DNA of 50,142 nt from CAYPIE01 sp964410665 (GCA_964410665.1 CAYPIE010000043.1:1-50142); one strand, 5' to 3'; shown: positions 26,379 to 35,813, numbered from the stretch's first letter. Program-made: numbers and translations. The notes: generated by a model not told the origin, from the sequence alone.

Positions 26379-27941
26379 ATGCCGCTGAACGGCCCGAGCT
26401 TGTCAGAGCCAGCAGATCTAACCGATTTGCTGGCTCCCAGCGTGACGGCCAACCCCGAACAGACCGCATTGGTTTCGGCGGTTGGGGCTTGGACATGGGG
26501 GGAACTCGATAAACAGATTAAATCGCTCGCAGCCAGGTTCTCTGCCATAGGACTAAAACCAGGCGCTCGGGTGGCCTCGCTGATGCCCAACCGTCCTGAG
26601 CTCCTGCTGCACTACCTTGCCTGCCTGAAGGCTGGCTTGGTTGTCACGCCGCTGAACTACCGCTACACCCCGAAGGAGATCGACTACGCCTTAAACGCGA
26701 GTGGGGCTTCAGTCTTGCTCGCACATGTCGAGCGAGCCGCCGATGTGCGTACGAGTGCACTGGCCGGAAAACTGCCGCTGGGCCTCATTGCCTTTGGTGG
26801 ACCCCTCGAGCATGCAACGCGCTTCGAGAGCTTGATCGACCGCGAGGCGCTGAACGATGCCTTTCTTCAACCCGACCGCACGGCGCCGGCGCTCCTTTTC
26901 TTCACCTCCGGCAGTACTGGCAAGCCCAAGGGTGTCACCCACAGCCTCTTGTCCTTCGGTTCCATAGTCGCCAGCTTCGCTCAGGCCATCGGGTTGACCA
27001 AGCGGGACGTCGTGTTGCCGGGATCTTCGATGTCCCATGTCGGAGCGATCGCGCTGTCTCTAGCGGGGCTCTCGGTCGGTGCGCGCGTGGGCGTTGCACG
27101 CCACTTCGACAGCGATGAACTCCTGCCGCTATTTCGAGAGTTGCGGCCCAGTGTTTTTCTCACACTCCCATCGGCTCTCATCGCGCTGCAACGCGATAAC
27201 CGTGCGACCCGTGAGGACTTCCGCTCGCTGCGACTGTGCCTCACCTCGGGTGATAAGTTCCCTGCAAGCCTCCAGCAGGAGTTTACCGACCAGACTGGGC
27301 AGATCATTAAGCAGGTGTATGGCTTGACCGAAGCCACCAACTGCTTGTTCGATGACTCGGACGGGACGGCCAAGGCCGGGTCCTCGGGAGTCGTGAGCCC
27401 GGGATACATGGCTTCTCTGCGTGACGACAGCGGTCGAGAAGTGCCGCCCGATGTCGATGGCAACCTTTGGCTCAAGGGAACACCAGTGATGTTGGGCTAT
27501 TGGAATCACCCCGAAGCGACCAAGGCAGCGATTGTGGATGGATGGTTCGATACCGGAGACGTCATGCGGGTTGATGCCGACGGTTACTTCTGGTTTCGCG
27601 GCCGCAAGAAGCAGATCATCGTTCACGACGGCTCCAACATTTCTCCTCAGGAGATCGAGGAAGTCATCATGGCTCATCCGGCGATCGACCTTGCTGGAGT
27701 CGTTGGTGTGTGTGATGAGGTCCACGGCGAAAACGTTTGGGCCTACGTCACCGCGCGAGACGGTGTCGAGCGTCCCGCTGCTCTGGACATCATCCGCTTC
27801 ACAAGGGAGCGGGTTGGCTACAAGGCTCCCGAGGAGGTCATTCTGCTCGATGAAATGCCGATCAACGCCACGGGAAAAGTCGATCGGATGACCTTAAAGA
27901 GATGGGCAGCCGAGCAGATATCCGCCAAATATCCAGGTTGA
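26379..27941 (+). CDS. AMP-dependent acyl-CoA synthetase/ligase
   Basis: 520 aa ANL-superfamily enzyme that activates a carboxylic acid to its adenylate and usually to a CoA thioester. The P-loop-like LLFFTSGSTGKPKGVTH lies near residues 173-189, QVYGLTEATN near 310, GYWNHPEAT and DGWFDTGD near 373-393, and the C-terminal GKVDR lysine motif near 498. The start at 26379 has GGAGGAG upstream; a longer frame starts at 26334. An amidase gene follows 217 bases later, and together they could take an amide to acid to CoA ester. Acid specificity cannot be told from the sequence. Confidence 0.9.
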   Translation: MPLNGPSLSEPADLTDLLAPSVTANPEQTALVSAVGAWTWGELDKQIKSLAARFSAIGLKPGARVASLMPNRPELLLHYLACLKAGLVVTPLNYRYTPKEIDYALNASGASVLLAHVERAADVRTSALAGKLPLGLIAFGGPLEHATRFESLIDREALNDAFLQPDRTAPALLFFTSGSTGKPKGVTHSLLSFGSIVASFAQAIGLTKRDVVLPGSSMSHVGAIALSLAGLSVGARVGVARHFDSDELLPLFRELRPSVFLTLPSALIALQRDNRATREDFRSLRLCLTSGDKFPASLQQEFTDQTGQIIKQVYGLTEATNCLFDDSDGTAKAGSSGVVSPGYMASLRDDSGREVPPDVDGNLWLKGTPVMLGYWNHPEATKAAIVDGWFDTGDVMRVDADGYFWFRGRKKQIIVHDGSNISPQEIEEVIMAHPAIDLAGVVGVCDEVHGENVWAYVTARDGVERPAALDIIRFTRERVGYKAPEEVILLDEMPINATGKVDRMTLKRWAAEQISAKYPG

Positions 27942-28158
27942 CGGCGGTCAATGAACGTGCCGCCACACCGATCAGGGGTGGGAGTCGTTGGCTCGACACG
28001 TGCGGTGGGCGTGCGTAGCAAGTGGACGGTTGACCGGCTACCCCTACATTCACGGTGGCATAAGGCGGCGTTCGCCTCCCACGATTCGGGTGATGTCGAT
28101 CCCGCTGTATTTTGCCGCCGGACTGCGAGCAGCTGAAACTACTCATTGGAAAGACTAG

Positions 28159-29673
28159 ATGACGGTATCCGCTCCGACACCCGATCAGTTGAAGGAAATC
28201 GCCCGTGCAATGGGTCTGTCCCTGACCGATGCCGATGTCGACTCTTTCATCGCATTGATGCGGCCGACCGTGGAGGCCTACAACTTGGTTGATCAACTTC
28301 CGGACAACTTGCCGCCCGTCAAGTACCCTCGCACACCTGGGTATCGCGTTCCACCGGAAGAGAACGATCACAATGCGTGGTATTACAAGACGCGGGTGCA
28401 AGGGGCCAGCCAGGGGAAACTTGCGGGCAAGACGCTGGCACTCAAGGACAATGTGATGCTCGCCGGTGTGCCGATGATGAACGGCTCCTCCACGCTCGAA
28501 GGGTATATGCCGAATATCGACGCCACGATCGTCAGTCGCATTTTGGATGAGGGCGGTGTCATCCTAGGTAAAGCCCACTGCGAGAGCCTGTGCTTGTCCT
28601 GCGCGAGCCACACCAACACGACTGGGCCGGTGCGTAACCCGTTCAAGACAAGCTACTCCGCGGGAGGTTCGAGCTCGGGCAGCGCTGTCCTAGTTGCGTT
28701 AGGTGAGGTCGATATGGCGGTCGGAGGCGATCAGGGCGGCTCCATCCGCATCCCAGCGTCTTTCTGCGGGATCTACGGGATGATGCCGACCTACGGCCTG
28801 GTACCCTACACCGGGATTATGCCCATCGAGGTCTACCTCGACCACACTGGGCCGATGACGGCTACCGTCCGCGACAATGCCCTTCTGCTTGAGGTCATCG
28901 CCGGGGCGGACGGGTACGACCCCCGGCAGTGTGCACCCTCCGTTCACCCATACTCACAGATGCTCGAGGGTGGCGTGGAGGGCCTCAAGATCGCCGTAGT
29001 GCAGGAGGGCTTCGGCCGTCCCGGTTCCGAGCCAGACGTCGATGACAAGGTCCGCAAAGCGGCCAACCTTCTCGCGAAACTTGGGGCCACCGTCAACAAA
29101 GTGTCCATTCCCTGGCACCTGATGGGAGCAACGCTCTGGTTCCCCCTTGGCATCCAGGGCCTGACGCAAACGATGATGTGGGGCGACGGGTTTGGCGGTA
29201 GCCGGCCCGACCTCTATATCCTCAGCCTCATGGACTTCCACCGCGGATGGCGTCGACGGGCGAACGAACTTTCGGAGACGACGAAGCTCTTTACCCTTTT
29301 TGGGACTTACGTCCAGAAACAGTATGGTGGTCGACACTACGGGAAGGCCATCAATATCGCTCGGCAGCTCACCGCCGCCTACGACGCAGTCCTGGCGCAG
29401 CACGACCTTCTCCTGATGCCGACGACACCGATGAAGTCGCAACCGATCCCAAAGCCGGACGCAGCACGGAACGAGGTCATCCAAAGGGCCTCCGAGTCAA
29501 ACACGAATACCGCCTCCTTCAACATCTCGCATCACCCCGCGATGGCAATCCCTTGCGGACTCAGCGACGGGCTGCCAGTCAGCATGATGCTCGTGGGGAA
29601 GCACTTCGACGAAGCAACCATCTACCGCGCGGCCTATTCATTCGAGCAAGCGGGCGACTGGAGACAGATGTAA
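28159..29673 (+). CDS. Amidase-signature-family amidase
   Basis: 504 aa Ser-cisSer-Lys amidase. The catalytic Lys lies in LALKDNVMLAG near residue 95, the cis-Ser in AGGSSSGSA near 170, and the nucleophile Ser in GGDQGGSIRIPASFCGIYG near 195. The GGDQGGSIRIP form and the N-terminal domain (KEIARAMGLSLTDADVDSF) resemble, from memory, the enantioselective amidases linked to nitrile hydratase in Rhodococcus, more than GatA. GGAAAG precedes the ATG. The neighbour upstream is an acyl-CoA synthetase, and no nitrile hydratase is in the window. Likely hydrolyses a small aliphatic or aryl amide in the cytoplasm. Confidence 0.9.
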   Translation: MTVSAPTPDQLKEIARAMGLSLTDADVDSFIALMRPTVEAYNLVDQLPDNLPPVKYPRTPGYRVPPEENDHNAWYYKTRVQGASQGKLAGKTLALKDNVMLAGVPMMNGSSTLEGYMPNIDATIVSRILDEGGVILGKAHCESLCLSCASHTNTTGPVRNPFKTSYSAGGSSSGSAVLVALGEVDMAVGGDQGGSIRIPASFCGIYGMMPTYGLVPYTGIMPIEVYLDHTGPMTATVRDNALLLEVIAGADGYDPRQCAPSVHPYSQMLEGGVEGLKIAVVQEGFGRPGSEPDVDDKVRKAANLLAKLGATVNKVSIPWHLMGATLWFPLGIQGLTQTMMWGDGFGGSRPDLYILSLMDFHRGWRRRANELSETTKLFTLFGTYVQKQYGGRHYGKAINIARQLTAAYDAVLAQHDLLLMPTTPMKSQPIPKPDAARNEVIQRASESNTNTASFNISHHPAMAIPCGLSDGLPVSMMLVGKHFDEATIYRAAYSFEQAGDWRQM

Positions 29674-30373
29674 AATTTGAAACGGTTGCTTTAGAACCAA
29701 GTTTACGGCAGCGTTCTTCGTCGCCCACACTGCGTCCAGGACCACGACCTTTTGTGAGAGCAGACCTGGTTGCTGGCCTGGACTGCGTCTGTGGTCCGGT
29801 TGACTCCTGCCAGCACGCAAATCAGGCCCTTGTGGTCCTAACGCCTCACTTCCGAGGGCGATGTCTTCTGACGCGCAAATGTAGCAGCTGCGTTGACACC
29901 ATCGGGAACCGAGCCTCGGACTCGCTGAGCAATACCAGTTCAGCGGCAGTCCTCGGTCCAGGTAGGTCTTGAGCCAGCGGGTATCGGTCCGAGGATTGAC
30001 GACGAGGTCGGCAGCGATCGGCTTGGTCACCCCATCCGTTTCTGGAGCGAAGCCGTTCTATTCCAGCCCCGTCCCATCGAACAAGGAGCGGATACGAAGT
30101 TAAGCAAACTATTTTATACTCATATTTACGCGTGAAACTTCAAGACTTTTGCCATCTGACTCGGGGGCGGGTTGCCTTCCCGGCCTTCGCGGACCTACAA
30201 TAGAATTTCCAAATAGAGTCGTATTTCAAGGTGGCCGTTTGAGGATTGCTAGACTTAGGGTTTGACCCTCAGTCCTGATGCATAATGCTGACCATGCAAA
30301 CATATTTTCCCTTCGCACTCCTTCGATTGCTCGGACACAAGGTACAAGAGAACGTCTGTCTGAGGCGGGTCCA
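29674..30373. other. Intergenic region, possible gene relic on minus strand
   Basis: No firm gene. On the minus strand 29900-30030 two frames look protein-like in succession (TKPIAADLVVNPRTDTRWLK, then in another frame SESEARFPMVSTQLLHLRV), as if a short coding segment had been frameshifted; I cannot name it. The stretch 30100-30290 is AT-rich and probably carries the promoter for the transporter gene. Confidence 0.35.
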
Positions 30374-31900
30374 ATGAATGGATTGACCCGCGATCCATCG
30401 CGTCTCACAACCATATTGGTAGGATCTGCTCTGTGGCTCGCGTACACGGTCTTCTCTGGGTCGGCAGGTGCTCAGGAACCGACGCCAGTGCGGGTCGGCT
30501 CCAAGAGTTTCACGGAGGGCATCATCCTTGGAGAGATTGCAACCTTAACGTTGGAACGTCAAGGCATCCCGGTCACCCACCAGGCAAATATCGGCGACGC
30601 CACCACCTTTCATGCTCTCGTACGTGGCGATATCGATCTGTACGCCGACTACACTGGCACACTTCGCGGGTCCGTCTACGCCAATCGGAATCTGAGCAAC
30701 GACCGGGAACTACGCGAGGCCCTCGCCGACGACGGGGTAAGGATGACCGATACGCTCGGCTTTCAGAACTCCTTCGCACTCGGGACTACCCGCGAGGTGG
30801 CGCAAAAGTATCGCTTGCGAACCATCGGCGACCTGCGTGGCCACCCCGAGCTACGGCTCGGCTTCACTGAAACGTTTATTAACCGTGGGGACGGCTGGCC
30901 CAGTCTTAAGCAGGCGTACGACCTACCGCAGAGAAACCCGCGCGGCTTGTCCCACGACCTCGCCTACGCAGGCCTGGTCAATGGCAAACTCGACGTCATC
31001 GACATGTACACCACGGACGCGGAGATCGTCAAGTATGACCTCGTCTCACTCGAGGACGACCGCGGCCACTTTGTTGAATATCGGGCTGTGATCGTCTATC
31101 GAGCCGACCTGGCAAACCGCTCCCCGGAGACGATTACAGCACTAGAGAGTCTGATCGGGACCATCTCCGAACAGGAGATGCGACGAGCAAACGCGGCCGT
31201 CAAGATCGATGAGAAAACCGAGCGACAGGCGGCAGCCGACTTCCTCGATCAGGAATTTGGCCTGGATATCCAGGTCGAAGCCCCTTCGATTGGAGGTGAG
31301 TTGTGGGACCGGACGGTCGAGCATCTCACCCTTGTGGGCGTGGCCATGCTTGGAGGGATCTTGGTGGCCGTCCCGCTCGGCATCTTGGCTCAGAAAGAGC
31401 CCCGTTCCGGGCGGTTCATCCTAGGGTTCGTCGGCATCCTACAAACGGTGCCGGCCCTAGCCTTGTTGGCCCTATTCGTGCCCATCCTGGGAATCGGGGC
31501 CGAGACGGCCATCGTGACCCTGTTCTGCTACTCCATGCTGCCGATCGTGCGCAACACCCACGCTGGCCTTGCCAGCGTGGATCCGGACCTGCACGAGGTC
31601 GCCGACGCCATCGGCCTAACCCCCGGACAGAAGCTCCGTAAAGTGGAATTGCCACTCGCTTATCCGACCATCCTGGCCGGCATTAAGACGGCTACCGTGA
31701 TGATCATCGGGTTCGCCACGCTCGGGGCATTCGTTGGGGCCGGTGGATACGGCGAGCCGATTCTGGCCGGAATCCGGTCTCAAAATGTCCGCCTTATTCT
31801 CCTCGGGGCGGTGCCCGCCGCTCTCATGGCCGTCGGTTCGGAGTTGCTTTTCGACCTAAGCGAACGGGCCCTACGATCCCGCCGCCCCCGGACCGCGTGA
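30374..31900 (+). CDS. Osmolyte-type ABC transporter, binding-protein/permease fusion
   Basis: 508 aa. A signal sequence (TTILVGSALWLAYTVFSGSAGA) is followed by an OpuAC/ProX-like substrate-binding domain, about residues 35-300, opening with VRVGSKSFTEGIILGEI. A BPD-type permease domain occupies about 310-500, with the EAA-like loop EVADAIGLTPGQKLRKVELP. The family imports quaternary amines such as glycine betaine, choline or carnitine, and related fused proteins import ergothioneine. Here the binding domain is N-terminal, the reverse of EgtU. No ATPase subunit is encoded nearby. The ATG at 30374 is chosen because it gives a proper signal peptide; a frame from 30278 exists. It overlaps the next methyltransferase gene (GTGA), so the substrate is probably linked to methylation. 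Confidence 0.85.
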   Translation: MNGLTRDPSRLTTILVGSALWLAYTVFSGSAGAQEPTPVRVGSKSFTEGIILGEIATLTLERQGIPVTHQANIGDATTFHALVRGDIDLYADYTGTLRGSVYANRNLSNDRELREALADDGVRMTDTLGFQNSFALGTTREVAQKYRLRTIGDLRGHPELRLGFTETFINRGDGWPSLKQAYDLPQRNPRGLSHDLAYAGLVNGKLDVIDMYTTDAEIVKYDLVSLEDDRGHFVEYRAVIVYRADLANRSPETITALESLIGTISEQEMRRANAAVKIDEKTERQAAADFLDQEFGLDIQVEAPSIGGELWDRTVEHLTLVGVAMLGGILVAVPLGILAQKEPRSGRFILGFVGILQTVPALALLALFVPILGIGAETAIVTLFCYSMLPIVRNTHAGLASVDPDLHEVADAIGLTPGQKLRKVELPLAYPTILAGIKTATVMIIGFATLGAFVGAGGYGEPILAGIRSQNVRLILLGAVPAALMAVGSELLFDLSERALRSRRPRTA

Positions 31901-32847
31901 ACCATGGATCAAGTTCCGACCGCGGTTTCAAACCAAACGAGTACCCCAACGTGAAAACGATTGACGCTTCCAAGCTCGTGCTGAGAAAGATCCTGGCCGC
32001 GCTGAACGGCGGCGAACCCCCGCGGGAGCTATCCCCGGAGCGATTCGACCGAACCCACGAGCAGTTCGAGCGCTCAAGCGACCAGCAAAAGCGGATCCTC
32101 CGCTGGCTGACCGGTTTTACCCTCGAGCAATACTCCGCCAACGACGACCTAAAGATCCTGAGCGTCGGTTGTGGCAGTGGCATCCTCGACCTGCCGTTAA
32201 TGCGAAGCTTGTCCCGGCGCCGGTCGGGCTTCGAGTACACTGCCGTGGACCCCAACCCGACAGCCTGCGAACGCTTCCGAGCTGCCCACGCCCAGGTCCA
32301 CCTGCCCAACGTGCGTTTCCGACTGATCCAGACGCCGCTGGAGGGGTTCGAACACCCGGCCCCGTTCTGTTCGGTTCTGGCGGTTCATTCGCTCTACTAC
32401 CTCCCGGACTTCCCGGGCGCTTTGCGACAACTCACGTCCATCCTGAAGTCCGATGGCCACCTGATCGTGTTCCTGGCTCCAAACGGTGCCCTCAATCAAC
32501 TCGCGAACTGCTTTTGGGGTCGGTCAACCGATCTCTGCGTGTGGTACAGTGACCGGCTTGAAGCTCACCTGATTGAGGAGGGGTTCGCCTATAAGAAACA
32601 GCGGATCGATGCCCGCCTCGACATCACGGCCTGCTTCCAGGATGGGTCCCCACTGGGAACGGACATCCTGGAATTCAGTATCCAGGCGGACCTTCGAGAG
32701 TTGTCGGGGGCTGTAAAGGAACTGTGCTTGGACTACCTGCGTGCCGCCGGCGAGTTCGAGGGTGGGCGGCATTTCATCGCCCACCCGGTGGACGTGTTCG
32801 TGATCAAACCTCCGTCGACGCTTAAGTCACCGGGTCCCCCGAAATGA
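31897..32847 (+). CDS. Histamine N-methyltransferase-like SAM methyltransferase
   Basis: 316 aa. The SAM motif LKILSVGCGSGILDLPLM lies near residue 86. The region from VHSLYYLPDFPGALRQL through a final ARLDITACFQDG segment aligns by eye with animal histamine N-methyltransferase (there QMLYYVKDIPATL and STMDISDCFIDG). The enzyme probably methylates an amine or imidazole-containing small molecule. The GTG start overlaps the transporter stop by four bases, so the two are co-translated, and its end overlaps the convergent methyltransferase gene by 21 bases. The substrate is unknown; histamine itself is not implied. Bacterial homologues of this family are little studied. Confidence 0.75.
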   Translation: MNHGSSSDRGFKPNEYPNVKTIDASKLVLRKILAALNGGEPPRELSPERFDRTHEQFERSSDQQKRILRWLTGFTLEQYSANDDLKILSVGCGSGILDLPLMRSLSRRRSGFEYTAVDPNPTACERFRAAHAQVHLPNVRFRLIQTPLEGFEHPAPFCSVLAVHSLYYLPDFPGALRQLTSILKSDGHLIVFLAPNGALNQLANCFWGRSTDLCVWYSDRLEAHLIEEGFAYKKQRIDARLDITACFQDGSPLGTDILEFSIQADLRELSGAVKELCLDYLRAAGEFEGGRHFIAHPVDVFVIKPPSTLKSPGPPK

Positions 32848-33744
32848 CTCCAACCCTTCCACGCTGCCAGGGCCTCCCGTGAAGATCAGCCAGGTCTTCT
32901 GACGGAACCGCCACTCCCCAGCGGCCTCATCCCGGCACGCGTCCAGATAGGCTCCCATTTCCGGGTCGGCTGACATGGCGTCCAGAGTGAGTGAGTCGTC
33001 GAACAGGCAGCGTTGTAGGTACTTCTCCGCGGTTGCCTGGTCATCCAGGGGAAGCCTGCCCTCGTACTCCACGGCCCAGCGGACGATCGGAGCGTCCGGG
33101 TCCCTTCCCACGAGGGCCTCGTGGACATCCTCCCCGCTGGAGTACGGGGAGGTTCCGACCGGTGCGAATCGTTGCAAGTACAGATCGTAAAACCGCAGAT
33201 AGTGCGATGCCCGCGAAGCCTGGGCGATGAACATCAGGCCGCGAGGGTCGGTCGCGTCGAACATCCGATCCAAGGCCGAACCGAGTTCTTGCTTGGGCAC
33301 GCAGTAGAGCCCGTGCGTGGACCAGACCATCGGATACCGAGCGCCCGGTTGAAAAGCCTGGATCGTGCAGACGTGTTCGTCGGCGGGTACGAACGGGGTG
33401 GCGAGTTTCGCCTTCGCTTCTCGGACGGAGAACGCTGACGGGTCCAACAGGTCGTATCGAACCGGCGGGACGTTCGGTCCGCCCAAGCCGCCGTAGCGTA
33501 GAAGGGCGTCCGGGAACTTCCCACTCCCACAGGCGACGTCGAGCAACCGTAACGGTGTGTCGGTCAACCCCGCCAGGTGATGGAACAGTTCTCCCCAGGC
33601 CAGTTGCTCGGCAAGAATCCGGTAGTCGATCGAGGCGAGTCGATAAAACGCCTCCATCCCCTCGCGGCCCCGTTCGTCCCAGTGCAGACAACTTCGCTCG
33701 TACGTGCTCGCGGTTCTCGCCGGTCCAGATGCGGGTGTGTTCAT
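32827..33744 (-). CDS. Class I SAM-dependent methyltransferase
   Basis: 305 aa. The SAM site reads LRLLDVACGSGKFPDALL (residues 66-83), followed by YDLLDPS for the acidic second strand and WSTHGLYCVPK at the post-IV position. The overall plan resembles the histamine N-methyltransferase-like protein encoded opposite it, so the two may be distant relatives acting on similar substrates. Its start overlaps the stop of the dioxygenase gene by four bases, implying co-translation. The long opposite and alternative frames over this region are shadows. Substrate not known. Confidence 0.75.
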   Translation of the reverse strand: MNTPASGPARTASTYERSCLHWDERGREGMEAFYRLASIDYRILAEQLAWGELFHHLAGLTDTPLRLLDVACGSGKFPDALLRYGGLGGPNVPPVRYDLLDPSAFSVREAKAKLATPFVPADEHVCTIQAFQPGARYPMVWSTHGLYCVPKQELGSALDRMFDATDPRGLMFIAQASRASHYLRFYDLYLQRFAPVGTSPYSSGEDVHEALVGRDPDAPIVRWAVEYEGRLPLDDQATAEKYLQRCLFDDSLTLDAMSADPEMGAYLDACRDEAAGEWRFRQKTWLIFTGGPGSVEGLESFRGTR

Positions 33745-34757
33745 GAGGATTCCCCGAGCCGAGTGGCGGGTTCAGAGCGGCAATCAAGGACGGGGTTGTA
33801 TTCGGAGTCGATGACCTGGCCGGGTTCGACACCGGGCATGAACTTCCGCCAGTCGCCATTGACCATGTGGGGAGCGTCGATGACCCGGGCCCCGTCCTCG
33901 AAGTAGGTGGTTGCCAGAACCACCCGCGGGACGGTAGTCTGGTTCGAGCCAGCCGTGTGGAAATTGAAGTTGTGGTGGAAGCTGACTTCACCCAGTTCGA
34001 ACGGGGTCTCGTCGACAGACACTCCGTTCGTACGGAACCGTTCGATGATCCGACGGTCGTAACTGGTGTCGAACTTGTTAAACGGCACATCTTCGACCAG
34101 CTTGTAGAGGTCCATGCCCCGGGCAAATCCGAGCGGCCCCATTTCCATGGGAACGGCCTGGAGTGGTACCCAGACGGTGCAGACGTTGGAGGTGGCGATC
34201 GGAAAATGGTGCGCGTCGTAGTGCCAGGGGGTCCGTCCACAGCCGGGTTGCTTGGCCAAGCCGTTGTCGTGGTAGAGTCGGACTGATCCAACCCCGAGGA
34301 GTTCTTGGGCAAGACGGGCCAGTCGCGGACACATCACGAACTCCCGAACGAGCCGGCTCCCAAGCCACATCATCTCCAGGCTGCTGAACTGACTCCCGAG
34401 CCGGGTCCGGGCCGCCTCGAACAGGCTCATGATCTCTCGACGCAACGTCCACAGGGCGCCCGGCGACAGGACGTGTTTCAACTTGATGTAGCCATCTTGC
34501 CGGAACCCCGAGATTTGTTCGTCCGTCAGGGAGTATGGTTGTCTCAGCTCCCTGGTCAACTCCCGGTCGTCCGGCAGGGTTGGTACAGGTTCTGGAGGGA
34601 TTTCCATAAGCGGAGCGTCGGAGGCACCCCGGTTCTCCGCCAGAGACATGTACCAATCCCACCACTGCTCGTTACCCTGATCCCATTCGGCATGGACCGA
34701 ATCGGTCGTCGCGTGCTGTTCGGAAAGAAATCGACGTCCAGTTATGTCTTTTTGCAT
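33741..34757 (-). CDS. Phytanoyl-CoA dioxygenase (PhyH)-like Fe(II)/2-oxoglutarate oxygenase
   Basis: 338 aa. The double-stranded beta-helix iron site is visible as TPWHYDAHHFPI (H179, D181) and FHHNFNFHTAGSN (H267), with R278 placed to bind 2-oxoglutarate. Members hydroxylate carbon atoms of small molecules such as phytanoyl-CoA, ectoine or secondary metabolites. An N-terminal 75-residue region rich in Trp and acidic residues precedes the domain. It is the first gene of a two-gene unit with the methyltransferase, and sits beside the osmolyte-type transporter and second methyltransferase. Hydroxylation plus methylation of an amine osmolyte or a scavenged betaine is a reasonable inference, not shown. 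Confidence 0.85.
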   Translation of the reverse strand: MQKDITGRRFLSEQHATTDSVHAEWDQGNEQWWDWYMSLAENRGASDAPLMEIPPEPVPTLPDDRELTRELRQPYSLTDEQISGFRQDGYIKLKHVLSPGALWTLRREIMSLFEAARTRLGSQFSSLEMMWLGSRLVREFVMCPRLARLAQELLGVGSVRLYHDNGLAKQPGCGRTPWHYDAHHFPIATSNVCTVWVPLQAVPMEMGPLGFARGMDLYKLVEDVPFNKFDTSYDRRIIERFRTNGVSVDETPFELGEVSFHHNFNFHTAGSNQTTVPRVVLATTYFEDGARVIDAPHMVNGDWRKFMPGVEPGQVIDSEYNPVLDCRSEPATRLGESS

Positions 34758-35249
34758 GGACCAAACTTTCTTTGAAGTCCGTATCGAGTCAATCTACCGT
34801 AGATCAACAGGCTCTTTAGCGTCCCAGTGCAAACTCGACGGTCCGGGGAGGGTATCGGCGTCTGACGCCTGTCGAGCGTATCTTCGCTTCCCCTTCCTGC
34901 TGACCCCGTCGAACTTGGCTCGGCTGAGGCTCTGGGTCGGATTGCAGCGTGCGGCCGTTGAGGTGGCCGCAATCGTCTGGGCATCCCACTCGTCCATCAT
35001 TCAGAGGATTATCCAATGGGGTGGGCTATCTGCTCGAATACCCCGGCGGCGGTCTACCAGCGGACCGCCGTCGGAGGGTGCGAATCGTGCGGCAGGTAGT
35101 CCCACTGGCAACTGGTCCTGACGATATAACATAGCCGTTCGAAGAAGTCACACAAGGGGTACTCCCTCTAGGCCGCGTACTTCCGCATCCGGTCCGGGTA
35201 GGGGAGCAGGCGACTCGCACAACCTGCGTTCCGGTGTCGGACCGACCGT
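34758..35249. other. Region upstream of the dioxygenase gene
   Basis: No supported gene. Short frames on both strands have no family resemblance. The first 60 bases probably hold the promoter for the dioxygenase-methyltransferase unit. The right part borders transposon relics. Confidence 0.45.
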
Positions 35250-35607
35250 AGAATGAGGCAGTACATCCCTACTTCGCTTGAGCACCTGGCGTTTGATTTC
35301 TGCCCGGGCTCGCATCATGGGGAGTACTTCCTTCGCCTTCCCTTGGGGATTCGTCCTCAAATCGGTCAGGTCGGTCGGCGAACCGGTAGACGGGGATGGC
35401 CCGGAGCAACTGCTCGTACACCGCCAACTCCGGCCCGCGCCGCGGGAGGCCCCAAGGCAACCATAGACCGGAACGTCTCGAGAATCTCAAGGGCCCCTTG
35501 CAGCAGATCGAACGCGGCGACCTTCTCAATCGCCGGCGACGCCTGCGCGATGACCGTGCGGATCAGGTTGGAGGACCGCAGGAGGGTCCAGATTTCGTTG
35601 CGGACCA
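35250..35607 (-). pseudogene. Relic of an IS4-family transposase C terminus
   Basis: Read on the minus strand from 35607, the sequence gives VRNEIWTLLRSSNLIRTVIA, then FDLLQGALEILETFRSMVAL. In shifted frames it continues with YEQLLRAIPVYRFADRPDRF and MMRARAEIKRQVLKRSR. This order matches the end of planctomycete IS4-type transposases (VRxEIWxxLLxYNLIR, then RPxRxEPR and a basic tail). At least two frameshifts separate the blocks, and no start or complete domain remains. It lies back to back with an IS66 relic. Confidence 0.6.
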
Positions 35608-35632
35608 GTGGACCGCTCCCCTACTTTGAACC

Positions 35633-35773
35633 ACAATACAAAAGCGCTCGGGGCCGACCTGTTCGCCTATCTCAAGGAGGTGCTTGAGCGCCTGCCGAAC
35701 CACCGGGCAAACCGGCTTGGGGAGTTGTTTCCCCGACCTGTGTTTGGAGGCTTGCCCAAACGAGCGACGTAAG
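35633..35773 (+). pseudogene. Relic of an IS66-family transposase C terminus
   Basis: The frame ending at the TAA at 35771-35773 reads ALGADLFAYLKEVLERLPNH then RANRLGELFP, the signature C-terminal segment of IS66 transposases (xxDPxAYLRDVLxRLPxHPxxRLxELLP). Nothing of the upstream catalytic domain remains in the window. The downstream sequence is a repeat that recurs near 40.9 and 43.4 kb, probably the 3-prime flank of the same element family. Confidence 0.7.
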
Positions 35774-35813
35774 GTCGGTTCTTAACCAACGTGTTCAGCC
35801 GGGCAGTCCCCAC

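Noticed and set aside
29247..29972. 241-codon plus-strand frame running past the end of the amidase gene
   Set aside because: Most of it is a shadow of the amidase gene and the tail has no recognisable features.
33041..34312. 423-codon open frame on the minus strand spanning the dioxygenase and methyltransferase genes
   Set aside because: It lies in another phase of the same strand as two genes with visible motifs and has no family features; composition is Arg/Ser/Thr/Pro-rich as expected of a shadow frame.
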